This document shows positions 42,170 through 49,958 of a stretch of DNA of 64,000 nt, piece by piece. The stretch comes from Olsenella sp. KH3B4 (GTDB lineage: Bacteria; Actinomycetota; Coriobacteriia; Coriobacteriales; Atopobiaceae). Every line of letters begins with the position of its first letter. The first letter of the stretch is position 1. The stretch spans positions 185,395-249,394 of the forward strand of contig FOHD01000004.1 of NCBI GenBank assembly GCA_900111695.1. The letters are read 5' to 3'. A model generated the notes under the pieces. That model made no database searches and was not told the origin of the DNA. It saw only the letters and a list, made by a program, of their open reading frames with translations. The translations under genes and the position numbers were made by a program.

Positions 42170-43693
42170 ATGGCCAAGCAGCTGGAAACCGACGTTGTCG
42201 TCGTTGCGGCGGGTCTCTCCGGACTCGCTGCGGCGATCTCTGCCGCGGAGAACGGCGCAAGCGTCATCGCTCTGGAAAAGGCGTCCAACACCGGCGGCGC
42301 CGCCAACATGGGCATGGGCCCCTGCGCGGCCGGCTCTCCGGTGCAGAAGGCCTCGATGATCGAGGTCACCCCTGGCGAGCTGTTCCGTCGCCACATGTTC
42401 TATACCCACTACCAGGTTGACCCCCGCCTTGTGCGCGCGTACTACTTCAAGAGCGGCGACACCATCCAGTGGCTCATGGACATGGGCGTCAAGTTCAACT
42501 CCGTGCGCCCCGCGTTCCGCGCCCGCGAGCGCACCCGCGCCTACGCCGACGGCGAGTACACCTGGCACGTCGTCCAGCCCGAGGACGGCTCCGAGCCCGG
42601 CCCGCGCGCCGCGACCACGATGACCAAGCGCATGACCGAGCGTGCCCAGGCACTGGGCGTCGAGTTCATGTTCGAGACCCCCGGCAAGGAGCTCATCACC
42701 AACGACGAGGGTGCCGTCGTGGGCGTGAAGGCCGTCGACAAGAACGGCGAGGAGGTTGACGTCACCTCCAAGGCGGTCATCGTCGCCACCGGCGGCTTTG
42801 GTGCCAACTCCAAGATGATCAAGGACCTCATCGGCTTTGACTGGGGCAAGAACCTCTACTCCTTTGCCGTGCCCGGCATGGATGGCGACGGCTTCAACAT
42901 GTGCCACAAGGTCGGCGCCGGTCACACGCCCGTGACCATGGAGATGATGTACCAGCTCCCCGACAACATGAACCACTTCTACGTCGAGGGCGGCTTCCGC
43001 CAGCCCTGCTACTGGTGCGACCGCAACGGCGAGCGCTTCATGCCCGAGGACGACATCTTCAACACCACCTTCGTGGGCAACGCGATCAACCACCTGCCCG
43101 GCAAGGTCGCCTTCTCGATCTTCGACTCCAAGATGCTCAAGCACTGGAAGAAGGATGGCCCGGACATCGTGAGCCACGTCCACCCCAAGGACCTCTACCA
43201 GGGCTTCGACGAGCAGTTTGCCCGCGATGAGGACACCTACCTCGACGGTAACGGCAACCACGTGATCGCCAAGGCCGATACGCTCGAGGAGCTTGCCGAG
43301 AAGATCGGCATCGACCCCGAGGGCCTCGTCAAGAACGTCGAGGAGTACAACGCCATGTGCGCCGAGGGCTGGGATTCGCTCTTCGAGAAGGAGCGCGAGT
43401 TCATGATGCCGCTCGAGAACGGCCCCTTCTACGCCTGCCGCCAGTACGTTGGCGCCTACGGCACGCTTGGCGGCGTTCTCATCAACCAGCGCATGGAGGT
43501 CATGACCGACGAGTACAAGACCATCCCTGGCCTCTACTGCGTGGGCACGGACGCGTGCACCATCTACGGCGACTCCTACAACTACTCCATCCCGGGCAAC
43601 ACCATGGGCTTCTGCCTCAACTCCGGCCGCATCGCCGGCGAGAACGCGGCTGCCCTCTCGATGGAGTCCGCGTCGGACGACGAGTGGGACTAG
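42170..43693 (+). CDS. FAD-dependent reductase/dehydrogenase (fumarate reductase/KstD-like flavoprotein)
   Basis: The 507-residue protein has an N-terminal FAD-binding domain and a capping domain, with ending GNTMGFCLNSGRIAGENAAA, typical of soluble fumarate-reductase-like flavoproteins. The dinucleotide motif reads VVVVAAGLSGLAAA; the usual first Gly of GxGxxG is Ala. The family reduces or dehydrogenates carbon-carbon double bonds in acids, steroids or phenolics; the substrate here is unknown. There is no heme or membrane part and no signal peptide. GGAGGT precedes ATG 42170. The next two genes could feed it electrons. Confidence 0.78.
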   Translation: MAKQLETDVVVVAAGLSGLAAAISAAENGASVIALEKASNTGGAANMGMGPCAAGSPVQKASMIEVTPGELFRRHMFYTHYQVDPRLVRAYYFKSGDTIQWLMDMGVKFNSVRPAFRARERTRAYADGEYTWHVVQPEDGSEPGPRAATTMTKRMTERAQALGVEFMFETPGKELITNDEGAVVGVKAVDKNGEEVDVTSKAVIVATGGFGANSKMIKDLIGFDWGKNLYSFAVPGMDGDGFNMCHKVGAGHTPVTMEMMYQLPDNMNHFYVEGGFRQPCYWCDRNGERFMPEDDIFNTTFVGNAINHLPGKVAFSIFDSKMLKHWKKDGPDIVSHVHPKDLYQGFDEQFARDEDTYLDGNGNHVIAKADTLEELAEKIGIDPEGLVKNVEEYNAMCAEGWDSLFEKEREFMMPLENGPFYACRQYVGAYGTLGGVLINQRMEVMTDEYKTIPGLYCVGTDACTIYGDSYNYSIPGNTMGFCLNSGRIAGENAAALSMESASDDEWD

Positions 43694-43715
43694 TACCTAA
43701 GAGCGCGTGATGGGT

Positions 43716-43745
43716 CGCGCCCCGCTGCGCATGCGGCGGGGCGCG
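43716..43745 (+). terminator. Hairpin between the FAD reductase and NuoG/GltD-like genes
   Basis: CGCGCCCCGC and GCGGGGCGCG pair perfectly with a 10-nt loop. The downstream stretch is only weakly T-rich, so it may attenuate rather than end transcription. Confidence 0.6.
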
Positions 43746-43782
43746 CCATCTTGCGAAACCATCATTGTCATTGGAGAGGGAC

Positions 43783-45930
43783 ATGATGAAGCTGACCATA
43801 GACGGGAGTGAGGTCGAGGCCGCCGAGGGCACCTCCGTGCTCGACGCCGCGCTCGATGCGGGAATCTTTATCCCGCACCTCTGCAAGCACCCGGACCTCG
43901 AGGCCGTTGGCGGCTGCAGGCTGTGCGCGGTCGAGGTGAACGGGTCGGGGCATGCCGTTCCCGCATGCAAGACCACAGTTGAGGAAGGGATGGTCGTCGA
44001 CTCCCACGCCGCCTGTGCCGACCACGTGCGCAGGATGGCGATGGAGCTCATTCTCGCCACCCACCCCTCGGACTGCACGGGCTGCCCCAAGTACGGCGTC
44101 TGCGAGCTGCAGTCCATGTACCAGTATCTGGGGGTCTCGCCGTCGCGCTGGCGCTGCCGCGCCCGCACCGTCCCCACGGACGATTCCAACCCGCTCATCA
44201 CCCACATGTTCACGCGCTGCGTGCGCTGCGGCCGCTGCGTGCGTGCCTGCCGCGAGCTGCGTGGCGTTGGGGTTCTCGACTACCAGCGCACCGAGGACGG
44301 CGTGCGCATTGGCATCGACGGGGGCGTCTCGCTCGAGGAGGCGGGCTGCCGCTTCTGTGGCGCCTGCGTCGAGGTGTGCCCCACTGGTTCGATCGTGGAC
44401 GTTCTCGGCCTTAACAAGCCCGAGCGCAGCCGCGAGGACAACGTGGTGCCCTGCCGCTCCGGCTGCCCCGCGCGCATCGACATCCCGCGCTACCTGCGCC
44501 ACGTGAAGGCGGGGGAGTGGGAGAAGGCCACAGCCGTCGTGCGCGAGAAGGTCCCGTTCCCCGAGACCCTGGGCTCCATCTGCACGCACAACTGCCAGGG
44601 CGAGTGCAAGCGCAACCACCTGGAGGGGCCGCTTTCCATCTGCAGGCTCAAGCGCGCCGCCGCCGTGCGCGACACGGGCGAGTGGAAGTCCCGCGTGCGC
44701 CACGAGCCACTTTCGGGCAAGCACGTGGCCATCGTGGGCGCCGGCCCCGCCGGCCTCACCGCGGCGTACTACCTGGCCGAGAAGGGCCACGCGGTCACCG
44801 TCTTCGAGGCCGAGGAGCGCCCCGGCGGCCAGCTGCGCTACGGCATTCCCGCCTACCGCCTGCCTGACGAGGTTCTTGACCACGAGGTCTCGACCATCCT
44901 CGAGGTGACGCAGGGCACAGACGAGAAGCCCCGCATCGAGCTCCGCTGCGGCGAGCGCCTGCACGACGTGAAGTCGCTTCTCGGCAGCTATGACGCGGTG
45001 CTTGTGACGGTTGGCACCTTCGACGGGACCGTGCTCCCCATGAAGGGGCACGATCTCTCCGGCGTCATCCGCAACACCGACTTCCTCAAGGCCGCCCGCA
45101 AGGGCAATCCCATCGAGGTCAAGGGGCGTGTGGTGGTTCTCGGCGGCGGAAACGTTGCCTGCGACTGCGCCCGCACCGCCGTGCGCCTTGGTGCCACGAG
45201 CGTCGACGTTGCCTGCCTCGAGGCCGAGGCCGTCATGACCTCCACCCCCGAGGAGCGCGAGGAGGCTGCCGAGGAGGGCGTGGTGCTGCACGACGCCTAC
45301 GCCTTCACCTCCATCAACGAGTCCGAGGAGGGCTCGGGCAAGGTGGGCTCCATCACCATCAACAAGATTGCCAAGTTCTACTTTGACGAGAACCACCGCG
45401 CGGTGACCGAGCTCGTCGAGGGCGGCGAGCTTACGCTTCCCGCCGACTACGTGATCTTTGCCGTTGGCCAGAAGCCCGAGGACACGCGCGACATGGGCCT
45501 CGAGCTCACGCACGGGCCGTATCTGGTGGCGGACGGCGAGCACCGCACGAGTGAGGAGGGCATCTTCGCCGCGGGCGACGCCGTGACGGGCACCAAGTCC
45601 GTGATCGGCGCCATCGAGGGTGGCCGCGAGGCGGCCCAGGCCATCGACCGCTACCTTGGCGGCGACGGCGACATCTCCGAGGTCCTTCTCGACCGCGACG
45701 TCCCCGAGCAGCGCATTGGCAAGCCAGGCGAGCACTTCTACGATGCCCCGCTTGAGCCCGAGATTGCCCCAGCCGCCGAGCGCCGCGACAACTTCAAGCA
45801 GTACGAGTGCCCCTTCGCCGAGTCCGAGGCCGAGCGCGAGGCGTCGCGCTGCCTCCAGTGCGACCTGCGCCTGACCCTCGAGCGCCCGAAGCTGTGGAAC
45901 GAGTACCCGCAAAGGAGCGCAACACGATGA
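43783..45930 (+). CDS. Multi-iron-sulfur NAD(P)H oxidoreductase (NuoG/HoxU-like N-terminus fused to GltD/NfnB-like domain)
   Basis: The 715-residue protein begins with a [2Fe-2S] domain (CKHPDLEAVGGCRLC, then VPACK), a NuoG-type His/Cys cluster site (CTGCPKYGVC), and two [4Fe-4S] motifs (CVRCGRCVRAC and CRFCGACVEVC). After residue 235 comes a GltD/NfnB-like half with an extra Cys site (CTHNCQGEC), FAD motif GAGPAGLTAAYYLAE, and NAD(P)H motif GGGNVACDCARTA. This plan fits electron flow from NAD(P)H through FAD and clusters. ATG 43783 follows GGAGAGGG. It overlaps the next gene (ATGA), so the two are coupled, and likely supply electrons to the FAD reductase upstream. Confidence 0.83.
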   Translation: MMKLTIDGSEVEAAEGTSVLDAALDAGIFIPHLCKHPDLEAVGGCRLCAVEVNGSGHAVPACKTTVEEGMVVDSHAACADHVRRMAMELILATHPSDCTGCPKYGVCELQSMYQYLGVSPSRWRCRARTVPTDDSNPLITHMFTRCVRCGRCVRACRELRGVGVLDYQRTEDGVRIGIDGGVSLEEAGCRFCGACVEVCPTGSIVDVLGLNKPERSREDNVVPCRSGCPARIDIPRYLRHVKAGEWEKATAVVREKVPFPETLGSICTHNCQGECKRNHLEGPLSICRLKRAAAVRDTGEWKSRVRHEPLSGKHVAIVGAGPAGLTAAYYLAEKGHAVTVFEAEERPGGQLRYGIPAYRLPDEVLDHEVSTILEVTQGTDEKPRIELRCGERLHDVKSLLGSYDAVLVTVGTFDGTVLPMKGHDLSGVIRNTDFLKAARKGNPIEVKGRVVVLGGGNVACDCARTAVRLGATSVDVACLEAEAVMTSTPEEREEAAEEGVVLHDAYAFTSINESEEGSGKVGSITINKIAKFYFDENHRAVTELVEGGELTLPADYVIFAVGQKPEDTRDMGLELTHGPYLVADGEHRTSEEGIFAAGDAVTGTKSVIGAIEGGREAAQAIDRYLGGDGDISEVLLDRDVPEQRIGKPGEHFYDAPLEPEIAPAAERRDNFKQYECPFAESEAEREASRCLQCDLRLTLERPKLWNEYPQRSATR

Positions 45931-46991
45931 CTCTCGTCAACTTCATGCCGCTCGACCGTTCGCATCCGGTCGCGCTCGAGCTGCTTCGTTTGAACCTGGG
46001 GGAGGCCGCGCAGCGCGTGGCGGCAGAGGACGTGCGCCTGCTTGTGCCCGCCTCTGCCGTAGACGTTATCGCCGCGCTGCCCGAGGGGAGCTACGTCACG
46101 GCGGACGACTCCTTTGGCTTCGTCTACGCTAACGACACCGCCGCCGCGCGCGTCCTTGTCGGCGAGAAGCCCCTGCCCTCCGCTGTGAGCGGAACCACCG
46201 AGGGCTGCGACCCGCTCGTGTCCGGCGAGAGCTGGCTCCGTGGCGAAGAGCGCAAGGTGGTCTACGTGGGCGATGTCCGCGTGGAGAGCACCGCACATAC
46301 CACGGTGGGGGAGCTTCTCGGCGCCGCAGGCGTTTCCACCGACGACGTTAAGGCTGTCTACCTGGGCTATCCCATGAGCACCTTTGTGGTGCCCGCGCAC
46401 TTTGGGGATGCCGTGACCCTCTCCTGCGACGATGTGCGCGTCATTGGTGCGGGCGACTGCGCTGTTGACGCTGTGCGCGAGATCCTCGACGGCTTCCACC
46501 GCGAGTGCTGCGGCCGGTGCGTCTTTGGCAACGAGGGTGGCCACCAGCTCTGCGCTATTCTCGCCGACGCCTGTGGCGGTAAGGGCCAGAGCGCCGACCT
46601 CGACCTCATTCGCGACCTTGCGCCAACGATGGCCGAGCAGGCGCTCTGCGAGGTGGGCCAGCGCATGGCCTCTGTGGCCGCGCAGGCGCTCGACCTCTTT
46701 GGGGACGAGTTCGAGGCACACGTCTCGCGCCACCAGTGTCCGGCGGGGACCTGCCGCGCGCTTGTCACCTACCATATCCTGGTGTCTCGCTGCACCGGCT
46801 GCGGCGAGTGCCTGGACGCGTGCGAGGAGGACGCCATCGAGGGCAAGGCCGGGTTCGTCCACGTTATCGACCAGCGTGCCTGCGTGCATTGCGGCAAGTG
46901 CCTGGACGCGTGCCCCAAGGGAGCCGTGGTGACGGCCGGGCTCAAGAAGCCCAAGACGCCGCCGCACCCCATTCCCTGCCGCGTGCACTAG
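45927..46991 (+). CDS. NuoF/HymB-like protein with two C-terminal ferredoxin clusters
   Basis: The 354-residue protein resembles the C-terminal part of NuoF/HymB (SLBB and iron-sulfur region) and lacks an obvious FMN/NADH domain. The usual ESCGxCxPC cluster site reads ECCGRCVFGNEGG, so one cluster Cys is shifted or missing. Two ferredoxin motifs follow: CTGCGECLDACEED and CVHCGKCLDACPKG. ATG 45927 overlaps the TGA of the upstream gene, with AAAGGAG ahead. It probably forms a complex with the 715-residue protein. A strong terminator follows at 47023-47053. Confidence 0.78.
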   Translation: MTLVNFMPLDRSHPVALELLRLNLGEAAQRVAAEDVRLLVPASAVDVIAALPEGSYVTADDSFGFVYANDTAAARVLVGEKPLPSAVSGTTEGCDPLVSGESWLRGEERKVVYVGDVRVESTAHTTVGELLGAAGVSTDDVKAVYLGYPMSTFVVPAHFGDAVTLSCDDVRVIGAGDCAVDAVREILDGFHRECCGRCVFGNEGGHQLCAILADACGGKGQSADLDLIRDLAPTMAEQALCEVGQRMASVAAQALDLFGDEFEAHVSRHQCPAGTCRALVTYHILVSRCTGCGECLDACEEDAIEGKAGFVHVIDQRACVHCGKCLDACPKGAVVTAGLKKPKTPPHPIPCRVH

Positions 46992-47022
46992 CGCATGCTG
47001 ACCGAGCCTGCGCTTGGCCACC

Positions 47023-47053
47023 GGGCCCGCCGCCACGTGCGGCGGGCCCTTTT
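47023..47053 (+). terminator. Terminator after the NuoF-like gene
   Basis: GGGCCCGCCGC and GCGGCGGGCCC pair perfectly around CACGT and are followed by TTTT. This is a canonical intrinsic terminator. Confidence 0.9.
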
Positions 47054-47100
47054 CGTTTACTGCCAGTGCCGTAGCGCGGCCCGTGTCCCACGCTTTTCTC

Positions 47101-47180
47101 GGAGAATATCGCTTGTTCTTAAAACTGAAATCTCGCAACTGGGCAAACGCCGCGAGCGTTTAAGGAATAGCGATATTCTC
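47101..47180. repeat. 80-bp palindromic intergenic element, copy 2
   Basis: The terminal inverted repeats are the same as in copy 1 (GAGAATATCGC / GCGATATTCTC), with core AACTGGGCAAACG. About 58 of 80 positions match copy 1 by hand count. It lies 48 bp after a terminator. Confidence 0.8.
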
Positions 47181-47276
47181 CGAGCTTAGTTGTGGGCGGG
47201 CCTGTCGTCCCCTCGCCGGAGGAGGCACGTCTCCCCAAGAGACATTCCCGGGCTTCTAGTACAACCCCGTGCCCAT

Positions 47277-47414
47277 AATTTGCGGTTGACGGCCCAAATC
47301 GGGGGTTCCGCTTAGTATCACCTGACAGGTGCCATTTCCCTACCTGCGGTTCCGTAAAAAGTTAGAGCCTTCGTACTCGGCAATTTGCTCAAAATGGGCC
47401 GTCAACCGCAAATT
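47277..47414. repeat. 138-bp element with perfect 20-bp inverted ends
   Basis: AATTTGCGGTTGACGGCCCA (47277-47296) and its exact inverse TGGGCCGTCAACCGCAAATT (47395-47414) enclose 98 bp. The interior has a small CACCTGACAGGTG palindrome and no gene. It fits a miniature inverted-repeat element or a large hairpin RNA. Confidence 0.75.
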
Positions 47415-47695
47415 TTGTGCAGAGCATGTTGCCGGGAGTGGCCCCGTACGCCCGGAAGGGCGCAGGGGGCCGCTCCACCCGGCGCCAAGACCACATGCCG
47501 CGTCCGTTCCGCTCCCAAATGCTAACATCCGCGTGCCGCCATGTTTCGAGCGTGCGAAACCCCCGTTACCATGCTCGTTTGGTTCCGATTCTTACAAGAC
47601 CCAGCGAATACTCCCACGTAAAACGGTATGCGTGGGGCAGGGGAGCCCCGGAGAGTGCGGGCCTAGACCCGCAGAGAGTTTGGGGAAGTGATCGC

Positions 47696-47959
47696 ATGGG
47701 AACGCGCTTCGATGAGCACCCGATCCTTGGGACAACTGAGAGGGGGCGTCTGGTCAGCTTCACCTACGACGGGAAGACGCTTCAGGGCTACGGGGGCGAG
47801 CCGGTTGCCGTTGCCCTGAGCGCAGCCGGCGTCAAGGTGCACCGCTACACCGCCAAACGTCACGAGCCGCGTGGCATCTTCTGCGCCATCGGCCGCTGCA
47901 CCGACTGCGTGATGGCGGCGCGTTCCCGCGGCCGGTGCGCTTTGCCGCCGTACTCGTGA
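47696..47959 (+). CDS. Small [2Fe-2S]-binding protein, possibly truncated
   Basis: The 87-residue protein resembles the small [2Fe-2S] subunits of opine/proline/amino-acid oxidases (HcnA type). GKTLQGYGGEPVAVALSAAG is followed by the cluster site FCAIGRCTDC. Family members continue with a CVTP-type fourth Cys about 12 residues on. Here the frame ends 15 residues after the third Cys (GRCALPPYS), and the +1 frame continues with a plausible segment, so a frameshift may have cut it. No partner oxidase subunit is adjacent, which suggests an orphan or remnant. Confidence 0.55.
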   Translation: MGTRFDEHPILGTTERGRLVSFTYDGKTLQGYGGEPVAVALSAAGVKVHRYTAKRHEPRGIFCAIGRCTDCVMAARSRGRCALPPYS

Positions 47960-47988
47960 CGTCCTTGTGATGCCGCTCGTCTCGCTCC

Positions 47989-48017
47989 TTGACCGGCTGC
48001 CGATAAGTCCCTATACT
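47989..48017 (+). promoter_or_regulatory. Sigma-70-type promoter of the rimP-nusA operon
   Basis: TTGACC at 47989-47994 and TATACT at 48012-48017 are spaced 17 bp apart, close to the housekeeping consensus. It is the clearest promoter in the window, about 96 bp upstream of rimP. Confidence 0.8.
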
Positions 48018-48044
48018 CAACTCGCAATGCAGTAGTGATTCGTA

Positions 48045-48079
48045 GGAAGTGGGGTGGAGTTTCTCACCCCGCTTCCTTT
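48045..48079 (+). promoter_or_regulatory. Leader hairpin (attenuator-like) before rimP
   Basis: GGAAGTGGGGTG pairs with CACCCCGCTTCC (one G-T) and is followed by TTTCT. It lies 20-30 nt after the expected transcript start. NusA operons often carry such a leader, which could let NusA attenuate its own operon; this is an inference. Confidence 0.55.
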
Positions 48080-48112
48080 CTGTATGTACCTGCGATGTGT
48101 GAGGGAGGGAAC

Positions 48113-48619
48113 ATGCCCGCAGTGCCAGAGCACGACACGCGCCAGCGCATCCTTGACGCGCTCGAGGCAGCAGCGCCCGAGCATGGCATCGACATCGTCG
48201 ACGTCGAGGTCGTGGGCTCGAAGAAGAACCCGTGCGTCCGCGTGCGCATCGACCACGCAGACGAGGAGGCCGCGCCCATTTCGCTCGATGAGGTGGCCGC
48301 CGAGACCGAGTGGATCTCTGCCGCGATCGACGAGCTCGACCCCATCGAGGGGTCCTTCACGCTCGAGGTCTCGTCGCCCGGCCTCTCGCGTCCGCTCCGT
48401 CGCCCGCACGACTTCGAGCGCTTCGCGGGCGAGGACGTCTCGCTTGGGACCACGGCAACCGAGGGTCGTCGTCACTTCACCGGCCGCCTGGAGGGCCTGG
48501 ACGGCAAAAACGTTGTCCTCACGGTTGACGGCGAGCGCGTGAGCATCCCCCTCGACCAGGTCAAGAGCTGCAAGATCAAGCCAAACTTCGATGCCCCCTC
48601 CACCGGGGCCAAGGGTTAG
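48113..48619 (+). CDS. rimP: Ribosome maturation factor RimP
   Basis: The 168-residue protein has the two-domain RimP plan: an alpha/beta N-terminal domain with DVEVVGSKKNPCVRVRID, and an SH3-like C-terminal domain. The SSPGLSRPLRRPHDF signature is clear. It assists 30S subunit assembly. GAGGGAGGGA precedes ATG 48113. It is the first gene of the translation operon. Confidence 0.93.
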   Translation: MPAVPEHDTRQRILDALEAAAPEHGIDIVDVEVVGSKKNPCVRVRIDHADEEAAPISLDEVAAETEWISAAIDELDPIEGSFTLEVSSPGLSRPLRRPHDFERFAGEDVSLGTTATEGRRHFTGRLEGLDGKNVVLTVDGERVSIPLDQVKSCKIKPNFDAPSTGAKG

Positions 48620-48631
48620 AAAGGAACTCGC

Positions 48632-49885
48632 ATGGCATCAGAAATGATGGAAGCGCTGATGGCGCTCTGCCAGGAGAAGCACATCGACGAGCTGTACCTG
48701 CTCGACCGACTGGAGCAGTCGCTCGCCAAGAGCTACGCCGACATTCTCCACCTCCCCTTCGGCGCGCGCGTCACAATCGACCACGCCACCGGCAAGGTCT
48801 ACGTCTACGAACTCATCCCCAAGGAGGAGTCCTACGACGAGGAGACCGGCGAGTACCTCGACTTTGACGAGAAGGACGTCACCCCGCCCGACACCTCCCG
48901 CATCGCGGCGCAGCACGCCAAGGCCGAGATTCGCGCGATCGTGCGCAACGCGGCCCGCGTCCAGATCTACGAGGAGTTCTCGCAGCGCATCGGCGACATC
49001 ATCACCGGCACGGTGCTCCAGACCACGCCCGACTTCACGATTATCAAGATCCGCGAGGGCGTCGAGGCCGAGCTTCCCCACTTTGACCAGCGCCGCTTCC
49101 CCGAGGAGCGCAACGAGCGTCCCGTGGGCGAGCACTACGCGCACAACCAGCGCCTGAAGGCCATCATCATCGACGTGCGCGACCCGAACAACGACCAGCC
49201 CACCGTGCGCGGCGAGCGCCAGCGTCCGCCCATCGTGGTCTCCCGAACCCACCCCGACCTCATCCGCAGGCTCTTCGAGCTCGAGGTCCCCGAGGTCTAC
49301 GACGGCGTCGTCGAGGTTCGCTCCATCGCCCGCGAGCCTGGCATCCGCTCGAAGGTCGCCGTCTCGTCCAAGGACGACCACCTCGATCCCGTGGGCGCCT
49401 GCGTCGGCCCCAAGGGCAGCCGCGTGCGCACCGTCGTATCCGAGCTGCGCGGCGAGCGCGTCGACGTGGTGCCCTGGTCTGACGACCCGGCGCGCTGCGT
49501 CGCCAACGCCCTCTCGCCGGCGCGCGTCTCTCGCGTCATCCTTGGTCCCGAGGACGGCTATGCCACGGTCATCGTGCCCGACGACCAGCTGTCGCTGGCC
49601 ATTGGCAAGGAGGGCCAGAACGCCCGTCTGGCCGCGCACCTCACCGGCATGCACATCGACATCAAGAACGAGTCGCTTGCCGCTGGCGTCCTGCGCGACC
49701 TGCCCCATGCCGTCGATGCCCCCGAGGGCGAGCCCGAGGAGGACGGCGAGCAGCACCGCTGCGAGTACGTGGGCGAGAACGGCATCCAGTGCCGCAACAT
49801 GGCCCGTCCGGGCTCGCGCTACTGCGGCATCCACGAGAAGCTCATGGATGCCGAGGTCTCCGACGACCCCGATTCTCTGATCTAG
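48632..49885 (+). CDS. nusA: Transcription termination/antitermination factor NusA with Cys-rich C-terminal extension
   Basis: The 417-residue protein has the NusA N-terminal domain, an S1 domain ([13 protein letters not shown]) and two KH domains ([14 protein letters not shown] and [14 protein letters not shown]). It binds RNA polymerase and nascent RNA. After about residue 365 there is an extension with a Cys/His pattern ([12 protein letters not shown], then YCGIHEK) that could bind zinc. The usual downstream ylxR gene is missing; infB starts 73 bp later. ATG 48632 follows AGAAAGGAAC. Confidence 0.93.
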   Translation: MASEMMEALMALCQEKHIDELYLLDRLEQSLAKSYADILHLPFGARVTIDHATGKVYVYELIPKEESYDEETGEYLDFDEKDVTPPDTSRIAAQHAKAEIRAIVRNAARVQIYEEFSQRIGDIITGTVLQTTPDFTIIKIREGVEAELPHFDQRRFPEERNERPVGEHYAHNQRLKAIIIDVRDPNNDQPTVRGERQRPPIVVSRTHPDLIRRLFELEVPEVYDGVVEVRSIAREPGIRSKVAVSSKDDHLDPVGACVGPKGSRVRTVVSELRGERVDVVPWSDDPARCVANALSPARVSRVILGPEDGYATVIVPDDQLSLAIGKEGQNARLAAHLTGMHIDIKNESLAAGVLRDLPHAVDAPEGEPEEDGEQHRCEYVGENGIQCRNMARPGSRYCGIHEKLMDAEVSDDPDSLI

Positions 49886-49958
49886 CGTCCCCAAGCGGAC
49901 CATCGTTAGCAGGCACTACCCGGGCGGCACGGCCGCCCGTGAATGAAAGGTTGGTCAC

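Larger units (their letters stand above)
46992..47695. other. Gene-free region between the NuoF-like and small Fe-S genes
   Basis: About 700 bp contain no supportable gene. The region holds a strong terminator (47023-47053), the second copy of the 80-bp palindrome (47101-47180), and a 138-bp element with 20-bp perfect inverted ends (47277-47414). The final 280 bp have GC-rich hairpins such as GCGGGCCTAGACCCGC near 47658 but no promoter that I can place with confidence. Confidence 0.6.

Noticed and set aside
43716-43745. End of the FAD reductase operon
   Set aside because: The hairpin is strong but has no clear T-tract, and the next genes fit functionally, so complete termination is not assumed.
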